Assembly (NCBI GenBank): GCA_005223375.1
Contig: RXOD01005966.1
Location: forward strand, 1-11,794
DNA: 11,794 nt
Source of the DNA: Amoebophrya sp. AT5.2
Lineage: Eukaryota; Sar; Dinophyceae; Syndiniales; Amoebophryaceae
Reading direction: 5' to 3'
Part shown: positions 1-7,164 of the stretch, one piece after another
Numbering within the stretch: the stretch's first letter is position 1
Layout: every line of letters starts with the position of its first letter
Program-made: the position numbers and the translations under genes
Notes under the pieces: generated by a model
What the model was told of the DNA's origin: nothing
The model's database searches: none
Seen by the model: only the letters and a program-made list of their open reading frames with translations

Positions 1-1
1 G

Positions 2-451
2 GAGAGCGCGGAGCAGGTAACGGTGAGAGCGAGGAACGCGGTGATACAGCTCCTACACAGTCACGTGCTGGATGTTGGTGTGCATCATCTGTCATGTGGT
101 GGAGGCGGGGGGGTGGAAAATTTGAATCAGAACTTGTTGGACGCCATCGTGCTCGTGACGCACGACACGTTTGCGAACGCGCTGCTGGCGGGATGCGGCG
201 GAACGGTGGGCGAAAAAGCAGCAGATCAATCAGACCCCGCAGGTGTTAGCGTGAGCATTTTCAACTACGACCCCGGACCGCAACTGTGCGCCCGACGGGG
301 ACGTGCGGCCGACAACAGCTGGAACTCGTTCGCGAAAAACCTAGAACTAGAAGCGCGGAAGTTGAAACCCGGGGGAGGACCGGTTGACCTGGGGGGGTGG
401 GAGGGTCCCACCCCCCCAGGTCAACCTGTTGACCACGGTCGCCATTTGTGA
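2..451 (+). CDS. C-terminal part of a probable histidine phosphatase (PGAM-like), 5' end outside window
   Basis: An open frame enters from the left edge and stops at 449-451. Two stretches resemble the C-terminal half of the phosphoglycerate-mutase/histidine-phosphatase fold. The first is an ESxxQVxxRARNAV helix at the very start, like the conserved E-S/T...R helix of that family. The second is a hydrophobic strand ending in VTHDTFANALL (about 142-186), where the His would be the second catalytic histidine. It is followed by a VSIFNYD strand (about 250-273), where the family typically has a beta strand before the C-terminal tail. The RHG motif that would clinch the family lies outside the window. 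The last 25 or so residues (Gly/Pro-rich, ending PVDHGRHL) do not look like the family and are encoded by a perfect inverted repeat, so the true exon may end earlier. The frame has no ATG in the window, consistent with an internal or terminal exon. Confidence 0.45.
   Translation, partial: ESAEQVTVRARNAVIQLLHSHVLDVGVHHLSCGGGGGVENLNQNLLDAIVLVTHDTFANALLAGCGGTVGEKAADQSDPAGVSVSIFNYDPGPQLCARRGRAADNSWNSFAKNLELEARKLKPGGGPVDLGGWEGPTPPGQPVDHGRHL
382..426. repeat. Perfect 21-bp inverted repeat with 3-nt loop
   Basis: Bases 382-402 are the exact reverse complement of 406-426, with GGG at 403-405 as the loop. Each arm holds a run of seven G or seven C next to GGTTGACC. A further GTTGACC sits just downstream at 428-434. 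The structure lies at the 3' end of the phosphatase-like frame, about 22 nt before its stop. It could be a foldback element, part of an unrecognised intron, or a strong RNA hairpin. Confidence 0.9.
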
Positions 452-2548
452 CCCCGCTCTAACAGACTAGCTGCACTTCTAGTGGTAGCTAAAGCTAGTG
501 CAGGAGTAGGGCGCACATTTGAAATCGGGAAGGCCGGGATCGGGATTTGGATCGGGAAGGTGCCCAGCTACTGTCCTTTGAAACAAAACAGGGAGTGAAG
601 AGATAAATTTTTGTACCTTTACTTTCAGTTCTCATGTCGACTGATTTTACTCGAATGGAATGCATCTAATATAGTAAGTTTATGACGCAACGAAATTGAT
701 ACTGTACTTTTTGCGTCTCCACTCCCTGCCAGTGCGCCCACTTCTGAACAGATCATGTATCCTGATGAGCCTTGCATGCTGATGTTCAGATGTGGGTGCA
801 TGATCCGGGGCTTCTGATTCTGTAAAGTCGTACTATGATATATAATTGCTTTTGCTACACCGTAGAAGCTCTCCATGTTTGTATGTTGCTTGTGGTTGTC
901 TGACCGCCGGAGCTGCCCCTTGTTGTTTCCATTTCGAAGGAGGAGGGCATCATCGGCGGTCATACAACCTGCTTCGACGGCTGGCACGACCTCCATGCTT
1001 TACCTGTGCTAGCCTTTTTTGTTGTCCTTGTCTTTGTTTCTAGAAGCTGTACTGGCAAAACAGTGAAGTCGCGAGAGATGGGGAGACGAAGAGGAAGACC
1101 CTGCTCTTTCATGTTTTTGAACAAAATTAAATGATTTGTATGTTTTTCGGAGTCTCGGCGTCATTCCTAGACCGCCAGAGCTCAAGAAGTACGCGGGCAA
1201 ACGCTAGTTTTTGAGCGAAGTTAACGGACAATCTTAATCAAGTACTTAACTTATGGCAAACTACTTACGGCAAGATGCAGATATTTATAGTTTTGCCTCG
1301 TAATCTATACGTCGCCGCAGCGACTCCGCCTGAGGCCGCGACATCAAGCTACGCGTAATGCGAGCTACAGCATTTTTTCTTCGCGACCTGCGTCTGCCGC
1401 TTGCAGATCACTACAGGTCTCTACGTTCTCCCGCATCGGAGATGCCAGCACAAACACGAAAACCGGTTTTCACGCACAGCAGAAATTTCGCATTCGCTCC
1501 CGCTTGGAGTCTTCACGGCCACAACATCACCCTGCTTCCGCACAAGTTCTCCTGGTCTGTCCTCGCGACCTGCGGTCACCGGACATGGGGGGGGATGAAG
1601 ACAGACGATGATGGTTGTTCTACGGCCATGATGCCACGAGGAAGTACGCAACTGAGATGTGAGAGTTTGAACGACGTGAGCACGAAACTCGACCCAGTTC
1701 GGGCCTGCTGCACTACGGATAATATTGCGCGCACGCTATGGCGCTCCTGCTGCGACATTCTCCGATGACGTTCATTCATCTGGTTGTGCCTTTTCCCACG
1801 CTCAGCGCGTTAGAACTGACGCCATGACTCTGCGAACTGCCTACGGGACCCAACGCGCTACGGTGCTGGGAATCGGCTAAGTTCTTACTTCTTCTGTTCT
1901 ACCAAACGATGAGACCGGGCACCAGTCGTGGGTGCCACTCGTTCAACACCGAGCACCCGGCGTCCTGATGAAGATGCTGAACGCTTGTGGTTCATAGCGG
2001 CGTGCGGTATCGGAATCGGTAGTACGAGTCGGATGTTCATGATTACCACGACGAAAGTGATGACCACTGTAAATTCGTAGTAAACTCGGTCGTATGACAA
2101 TCTCTGCTCGTCATCGGTACATTTGTGTACTCCGTTGGTTGCAAGGACACTTGGTACACAAAGCATGGCCGCAGTAGTTGTACTTACGTTGTCGTCGTCG
2201 ACAAAAATGAAGGTCTCAGTCTGTTTGCCCCCTCCGAGCTCAGGTAATTCGAGCCTCCATATGCCGCCTGAATTTGCGTTTGATTGCTGCACCCAAAAAT
2301 TTATATAATTATCAAATATACACTCAATGCGGGCTTAGTTTCTGAGTCTTTATCGGCCGCCCTCTTTGGCCTCATAAAAAAACGGCTTGGCTTTCATTAC
2401 TGCTGCTCGACAGCGGGTGGCGAACATGGTGAAGGTGATGTCGGTGTGCGTCGTCATCATGGCGGCTTGACCTCGAGCCTAGTAGCTGTAGTAACCGGCG
2501 GACAGTATCAGTTGTAAGGCGATTATAATTGTCATCGGCCCACCAGCA
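452..2548. other. Gene-poor spacer (about 2.1 kb) upstream of the hydrolase gene
   Basis: Short overlapping open frames occur on both strands, the longest about 136 codons on + at 1358-1768 and 135 codons on - at 1885-2292. None shows a recognisable domain, a coding-like third-position bias, or a shared frame with a neighbour. Near 518-560 there is a small run of repeated GATCGGGA-type words. I see no tRNA, rRNA, tandem array or transposon ORF. It probably holds the 3' flank of the upstream gene and the promoter and 5' UTR of the hydrolase gene. An undetected short or multi-exon gene cannot be excluded. Confidence 0.5.
2426..2470 (+). other. Upstream ORF of 14 codons before the hydrolase start
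   Basis: An ATG at 2426 opens a short frame (MVKVMSVCVVIMAA) that stops at 2468-2470, about 80 nt before the hydrolase ATG and in the same frame. If it lies in the 5' leader it could reduce translation of the main frame. It is a plain sequence observation; the transcription start is unknown. Confidence 0.35.
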
Positions 2549-4836
2549 ATGGGTGCGGAGGAGAGCAAGTGCACGCCTGTCGAGCACTTGCACGAGGTTG
2601 AACGGCGTTTGTTGGTCCATGCCGGCGTGCCGATTCGGATCCGAGACTTGCTCCTTCCCCGCGAACAGGAGTCCATCCACTATGCGTATTGCGAAGGCCG
2701 TGGTGAGGTGGGCAAGGGGAAGCCCCTGGTCATGGTGCACGGCTACGGGTTTGACCTTGGCTGTTTCTATCGCATGCTAAAGTTCGTTGTGGAGCGATGG
2801 AAAGGACCGATTTATTTACTCGATTTGCCCGGGATGGGGGCGAGCATACGGAAAGAAAAGAAGTTCAAGGACCCGCATGAGGTGGAGCGCTTTTTCGTAA
2901 AGCGACTGCGGTTCTGGGTGGACACGGTACTGCCGTATTCCGCGGAATTGATCGAGAAACTGTCGAAGAGCGATTCGGATTCGAGCGGAGGCGGTATAAC
3001 TTCTAGCAAGAGCGGCCCTGGCAAAACCCCGCCTGTCCTCCACGAGAAGTTTGTTTTGGTCGCGCACAGTTTCGGCGGGTATTTATGCACTGCGCTCGCG
3101 AACAGCATCAAGCACCGCATCGCCGGTCTCGTGCTGCTCTCTCCCTTTTTCGGGTTCCCCAAATCTTGGCAGCCGAAGGAGGACGAACAAGACTTCCGCC
3201 AGCGCGTCATCGAGGCGATATTCGACATCGGAGAGGCCAACGGCGGTATGGGCGTGGTGAAGAATTTGAAGAACTTCGGCAGCTGGGGCGATTACTTTTT
3301 CCGGCAGTGGGTCCGGCACCGGTTCGCGACGCCCCCGCCCGAGCACGAGTTCGACGCGTTGATTGACTACCAGGTGGCCGTCAACTACGACGCGGCGCCG
3401 GGGACGGAGTCCGCGCTGATGGGCGTTTTCGGGAAGTACCTGATCACGAAGGCGGACATCCCGCTTTTCGAGCGAGTGGACCTGGACGGAGTGCCGGTGA
3501 TCAGCTTTTACGGGGACGACGACTGGGTGGACAGGCAGGGGGCTTCCTACTTGGGCGACATCGGAGTGATCACGGGGTGTACGCACCAGTTGTACCTGGA
3601 GTTTCCACGGCTGGTCTGCCGCTGCATCATGTACTTCATCAAGCACAACATCGACGAAAAGGACGAAGAGAGGACGGAGGTGGCGCGAGAGGAGGCGGTG
3701 GAAAAAATGACGGCGGCGGAAGGGGAGGAAGAAAGGCAGGCGGACAAAAAAGAGCGAAACGAACTGCGAAAACAACAAACACTGGATGATATGGTGGGGA
3801 AAGCGAAAGGACGAGACGCGTATTTGGAGTCGCATGTTATGGTAAAGCAGGCAAACGAAATGAAGCTAAACCTGAGCGCAAGCGGCGGATCGTGCAGAGA
3901 AAATTCGCCGCGGGGCGGAGATGGAAAACGCAAAGAGGCTGGAAAAAAGAAAGAAACTGGGTACCATTACCATACTTCATGTGAGCGGCCATTCTAATTT
4001 TAATTTGATCTGGGCGTGTTGGTGTTCTTTTTATGTTGGGCTTCTAGTGCTACACTTACTTTCCGTGTCCTCGCTATCGCTTGTAGAGGGAGGTCCCCAC
4101 TGGAACTGGTCAGAATCAAAAGTAAAACTAAAACATACTGCCTGGCATCCAGTACGAAGTATCCCACCCCGCCCATCTTCTTTTTCACTTTTTACTTACA
4201 TCTTTCTTCACGATCAGCAAATGCCCCAGTTTCCAGATTTCCGAGGAGCCTTCATCCGACGAGGAGAAGGATAGTAAAAACAAGGCGAGTGGTGCTGGCG
4301 CTTCCGCCCAGTTATTTAGACCGCAGGCACGCGGCACAGGAGCAGGCAAGCCGTCCTCGACGAGAAACAGCAAGTTGTCGCAGGAGGGCAAGGGGCCCAT
4401 ACTATCCAAAACTTCTGTAGCCACGATAAACGAGGGCGACGAAGAAAACGAGGAGAAGCCGGATTCCGCCCAATCGCTGGACAGCACGGCTGGTGGGGGT
4501 GCGGAGGACAAGGAGCTGGGTTCCGCAGTTATGCAGGTCGGGTCCGCGAAGTCCCGTGCCATCAAGAAGTTTCACGCCGAGGCGTGCGCCAGTTTCGGCG
4601 GCCGCACACCCGGCGTTTGGATCTACCCCGAGACCGAAGTCACCAAAAGTGACCTGCAGATGAACAACGCCGCCCCCAGCTACAGCCGACGGCCGTACAA
4701 GAAGGTGCTGAAGATTCGGAACCGCCAGCCAAACGAGCAGATAGCCTGGATTTTTCCCAAGGAGCAGGGCGACGGCATGGACGACACCCGCAAGTTCCGC
4801 ACGGACTACGATACGAACCGATCACCGGCTGCATAG
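2549..4836 (+). CDS. ABHD4/ABHD5 (CGI-58)-like alpha/beta hydrolase, two exons: 2549-3960 and 4230-4836
   Basis: This is a probable lipid-active serine hydrolase or acyltransferase of the CGI-58 family (about 672 residues when spliced). Seen motifs are VHGYG at 63-67 (oxyanion region), DLPGMG at 92-97, nucleophile elbow AHSFGG at 172-177 with S174, YGDDDW at 321-326 with D325 as likely acid, and H346 in THQLYLE. The helix after DLPG (EVERFFVKRLRFW) matches the EVE-F-W helix of ABHD4/5. The nucleophile is Ser, as in ABHD4 and plant CGI-58, not Asn as in vertebrate ABHD5. The family HX4D acyltransferase motif reads HX4E here. The start ATG 2549 is preceded by an in-frame stop at 2492, has G at -3 and +4, and begins MGAEESK, an N-myristoylation-type start with a nearby Cys8. 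Residues 370-470 are highly charged, probably coiled. Exon 2 adds a C-terminal region (GVWIYPETEV...) that I do not recognise. Whether exon 2 belongs to this gene is an inference from frame and splice sites. Confidence 0.72.
3961..4229 (+). other. Predicted GT...AG intron in the hydrolase gene (269 bp)
   Basis: The donor is CTGG|GTACC and the acceptor is a clear pyrimidine-rich tract (about 4178-4210) ending CCCCAG|TTTCC. Removing it joins codon GG|T and carries the lysine-rich tail of exon 1 straight into an open frame running to 4836. That exon 2 frame has stops at 4123 and 4129, so it needs an upstream acceptor. Without splicing, the hydrolase would end at 3997 with eleven residues read from the intron. 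A GTGAGC donor at 3981 is stronger by consensus but does not give this frame with the 4229 acceptor. Confidence 0.6.
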
Positions 4837-5276
4837 GGTTGGAAGAGGGTCTGGGGGTCGTGGGGGCGCCGCGCGTCACGCGCCAACCGAAAGTTCCGAT
4901 CGACATCAGGGTGCGCACGAAACTGATCGACCAAACGGCTGGGACGGGTGGAGCTCCTGTAGTTCTTCCAGCAGTAGAGAGAGCGGTGAGCGGCGAGGCT
5001 GCACAGCGACCAGCTGCAGTTGCAGGTGCAGCTGTTGAGAACACGGAGAAAGTCGCTGATGGAATCACCGGGATGAAATTGCCTCGGGGGCTGCTGCAGA
5101 ATCTCTCCGGAGAAGCGGACGCAACGGGCGATAATAGGGACGCGGCGCAGCGGGCCTCCGGCGCGCCGGGGGCCGCGTCGTCTCAGCCAGACAATAAATC
5201 GAAATTGTCTGGCGGCAACGACGCTAAAAGACATGAAAGGCATGAAATATTCCTCGTCGTTTTTCTCGACGGATAA
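4806..5276 (+). CDS. Putative coding segment, unrecognised, overlapping the hydrolase stop in another frame
   Basis: A frame distinct from hydrolase exon 2 is open from before 4806 to a stop at 5274-5276. Across 4812-4945 it reads protein-like (YEPITGCIGLEEGLG, then VPIDIRVRTKLIDQT). It then becomes Ala/Gly/Glu-rich up to the repeat block at 5155. The first ATG is late, so it is probably an exon or the continuation of the preceding protein after a frame change. It could also be chance openness in GC-rich DNA; the opposite strand is open here too. No domain is recognised. The last 40 codons run through repeat A and may not be coding. Confidence 0.35.
   Translation, partial: LRYEPITGCIGLEEGLGVVGAPRVTRQPKVPIDIRVRTKLIDQTAGTGGAPVVLPAVERAVSGEAAQRPAAVAGAAVENTEKVADGITGMKLPRGLLQNLSGEADATGDNRDAAQRASGAPGAASSQPDNKSKLSGGNDAKRHERHEIFLVVFLDG
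5155..5203 (+). repeat. Direct repeat A (partner of 5601-5649)
   Basis: These 49 bases recur at 5601-5649 with a single mismatch (A at 5185, C in the partner), so 446 bp separate equivalent positions. The block starts CCTCCGGCGCGCCGGGGG and ends GACAATAAATCGAA. In this copy GCCAGACAAT (5186-5195) can pair with ATTGTCTGGC around the short loop AAATCGA(A). The intervening 5276-5600 is AT-richer and looks non-coding, like an intron bounded by direct repeats, though no joining within the repeat keeps both flanking frames open. Confidence 0.85.
5230..5275 (+). repeat. Repeat A-right (partner of 6217-6262)
   Basis: The stretch from ATGAAAGGCATGAAA through TCTCGACGGATA recurs at 6219-6261, with a few substitutions and no gaps. 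A shorter related word, CTGCAGCA followed by TGCT, lies just after this copy and again near 6349-6360. In one + frame both copies read MKGMKxxSSFxSTD. Whether that or the opposite strand is the coded reading is not decidable here. Confidence 0.8.
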
Positions 5277-5600
5277 CTGCAGCAGATGCTCGAAATAGGA
5301 AGACGTTGAATTGAAGTTGAACGAAAGACCGACGCGAAATCGCTGATCGTTGAATGTTCTTCCCCGTGTTTCTTGTTGTGGTCGTCTGGCGAAGATATCG
5401 CCGTGGAAAACGAAAAGCGCGCACCCTCTCACGACTTTGTTTCTTGAATCACTGATGAACAAACCGAACGACGGCCGAAATTGTAGTTTTACTGGTGAGC
5501 GAGTGTGACGTAAAATATACGTTTGCCGGGCCTTATTTGCTGTGTTGCCTTTCTTGCTGGAATTGCTTGTTCGTGAAGTACTCGCGTTTGATCGTTTCTA
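5277..5600. other. Non-coding, intron-like stretch between repeats A and B
   Basis: This stretch has lower GC than its flanks, frequent stops in the + frames and no recognisable feature. It is bounded by the 49-bp direct repeats, so it may be an intron or an inserted element. A GTGAGCG word at about 5492 resembles a splice donor but has no obvious partner exon. Confidence 0.4.
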
Positions 5601-5649
5601 CCTCCGGCGCGCCGGGGGCCGCGTCGTCTCCGCCAGACAATAAATCGAA
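5601..5649 (+). repeat. Direct repeat B (partner of 5155-5203)
   Basis: This is the second copy of the 49-bp repeat. Here the hairpin is CCGCCAG (5630-5636) paired with CTGGCGG (5650-5656) around ACAATAAATCGAA. The pairing partner differs from that in copy A, yet a stem is kept in both. The 14-mer CTCCGCCAGACAAT (5628-5641) also recurs exactly at 6200-6213. Confidence 0.85.
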
Positions 5650-6222
5650 CTGGCGGAAGACACGCCGGCAATGATGCGCAAGATCTCGGAGGGCGAGAGG
5701 TACTACCAGGAGCAAATCGAGTGCGACAAGGTGGGGCTGGATCCACACTGCGACTTGAAGTGCCAGGAGAAGTTGTGCAACGAGGACAAGGGGAGGGCGG
5801 CACCTGCGAGTGGAAAGAAGCGAAGGGTGGAGCCGCCGGCGCTCGGGCGATGCTACCCGACGAAAAAGGCGATAGAGACGATTCATACAGAATACCTGGT
5901 GCGGCACGGGGGAGAGTGCAAGGCCTTGGCGCCGCAGGAGGACGACGGAAAGGGAACCGCCCCGCCAGCGGGGGCTCCGCCGGGCAGAGAACCAGAAAGC
6001 GCTGCTGATGGCGCTGGTGGAACGGGTGAAGGCGATGCCGATGTTGAAGAAAACAAAGACGCTGCTGGCGCTGGAGGTGGCAGTGCTGCAGCAAAGGAGG
6101 TGGAAAAGGAAGCAGCTGCGGTCCAGGCACTGAGGAAGCCGCCCGCACAGCTTGAGCGAGAGGCGGCGGAAGCGGAAAAGACGCCCCAGCCGGTGTTACC
6201 TCCGCCAGACAATCTTCGATGA
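5644..6222 (+). CDS. Cysteine-rich coding segment of unknown function (probable exon)
   Basis: The frame is open from just after a stop at 5641 to TGA at 6220-6222, with ATGs at 5671 and 5674. Numbered from 5671, residues 8-83 hold six cysteines (C18, C27, C31, C36, C61, C83) among charged and aromatic residues, suggesting a compact disulfide or metal-binding domain. From about residue 90 onward the protein is low-complexity Ala/Gly/Glu/Pro, like a disordered linker. Third positions are strongly G/C, and the antisense 371-codon frame has the Pro/Ser/Arg bias expected of a shadow. I do not recognise the family. The last codons run into repeat C, and a GTGTTA donor at 6193 would end the exon in phase 0, so the TGA is probably not the real end. 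The 5' boundary is equally uncertain because repeat B precedes it. Confidence 0.5.
   Translation: MELAEDTPAMMRKISEGERYYQEQIECDKVGLDPHCDLKCQEKLCNEDKGRAAPASGKKRRVEPPALGRCYPTKKAIETIHTEYLVRHGGECKALAPQEDDGKGTAPPAGAPPGREPESAADGAGGTGEGDADVEENKDAAGAGGGSAAAKEVEKEAAAVQALRKPPAQLEREAAEAEKTPQPVLPPPDNLR
6200..6213 (+). repeat. 14-bp direct repeat C (partner of 5628-5641)
   Basis: CTCCGCCAGACAAT occurs here and at 5628-5641, 572 bp apart, bracketing the cysteine-rich segment. Copy A has the same word with one mismatch (CTCAGCCAGACAAT, 5182-5195). Confidence 0.85.
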
Positions 6223-6461
6223 AAGGCATGAAAAATGCGTCGTCGTTTTCCTCGACGGATAAGTCTATGTCTGATTCTCTCGATAAGTATTGCGCAGGCT
6301 TTTCGGCCGGAGTGGATCCGAAGAGGAAACCAAAGGAAAGCACTGCCTGCAGCAAGTGCTTTAGATATTGTATCGATATTGCAAAAATTAGAAAAGCCGC
6401 CCCGTTTCCCGGGTTCGGTAGTTTCTTAGGTTCGCCCGCCCGATCTTGGGCATTTATGTAA
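6219..6461 (+). CDS. Small ORF with a four-cysteine cluster, possibly an exon; unrecognised
   Basis: ATG 6219 opens an 80-codon frame to 6461. The N-terminus (MKGMKNASSFSSTD) is the repeat shared with 5230-5275. Further on it has YCAGF, then ACSKCFRYC (C44, C47, C51), a spacing that could bind metal or form disulfides. The upstream cysteine-rich segment ends in another frame 3 nt into this one, so the two could be joined by an unseen intron. It may equally be chance: third-position bias is weak. There is no family match I can name. Confidence 0.3.
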   Translation: MKGMKNASSFSSTDKSMSDSLDKYCAGFSAGVDPKRKPKESTACSKCFRYCIDIAKIRKAAPFPGFGSFLGSPARSWAFM

Positions 6462-7164
6462 AAGTTTTGCGCAGATGTATCTGCGCACGGCGCTCCGCCT
6501 AGCGCTTTGCTGTGGTCGCTGAAGAGTAGAAAGCGAAGGCGTGCACGCCCAGAAGTTCTTATGCGCGGCCCTGCACAGGGAGGGGAAATGAAATTTGAAA
6601 CCAAATCTAAAGGAGGAAGTACTGTAACTGTCGGAGTGCCACCCTTTCTCCATCTGCTTCTTGTTCGGTGCCCCAGGCTGCACTATCAACGCAGTGGCAT
6701 TCGCAGTTCTTCTTTGTTTTCCGTCCATGTTGCATGCTCCCCCTTGGCTGTTCCGTATGGGTGATCACAGAGCATGAAGGGGCCTATGCCCTCTGTGTGG
6801 TGTGGTCGGCAGTTCCGTCACGTGTACTTTTTCCGTGCCTCGTTCTCCCGATTCCGCTGGCAGCGTCGTCTTCGGATGGCACTGAATGTAACATAGCAAA
6901 GTCGGCAAGTGAAGCTGAATCCTATTTGTGTATCAGGATGTCCTTTACCCTCCTATCAGTCTTTACCCCCTCTACCCGAAGAGATGAGTGGCGTCGTTTT
7001 TTCCCTTTCTCATCACGCGGATTCCGAATTTTCGGCAGTAGCACGCGAGACTTTGTACATAATTGCTTTGATTCACTTAGATTTTTACTGCATCAACAAT
7101 CAGCGCCCAATAGTCATCATAAACACGTAGCTGCGTCGCTGGGAAGGCACATCTGCAACCACGC
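6462..7164. other. Spacer and probable 5' region of the membrane-protein gene
   Basis: A perfect inverted repeat lies at 6468-6487: TGCGCAGAT, loop GT, ATCTGCGCA, directly after the stop at 6461. The rest is mixed-composition DNA with no convincing gene. A 209-codon frame (6668-7297) overlaps exon 1 of the next gene out of frame and looks spurious. In the reading frame of the next gene there are stops at 7111 and 7120, so its ATG at 7165 is the first available start. Confidence 0.5.

Noticed and set aside
1358..1768. 136-codon + strand ORF in the spacer
   Set aside because: It overlaps equally open frames in other frames and on the other strand, with no domain or coding bias.
3083..3835. 250-codon minus-strand ORF
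   Set aside because: It lies fully antisense to the hydrolase, whose catalytic motifs are clear on the + strand.
5011..5034. 8-bp inverted repeat CAGCTGCA...TGCAGCTG
   Set aside because: It is explained by Ala/Val-rich GCN codon repetition in a coding-like frame.
5489..6604. 371-codon minus-strand ORF
   Set aside because: It is rich in Pro, Ser and Arg, as expected of the antisense of a GC-rich, Ala/Glu-rich + strand exon; the + strand has the better coding character.
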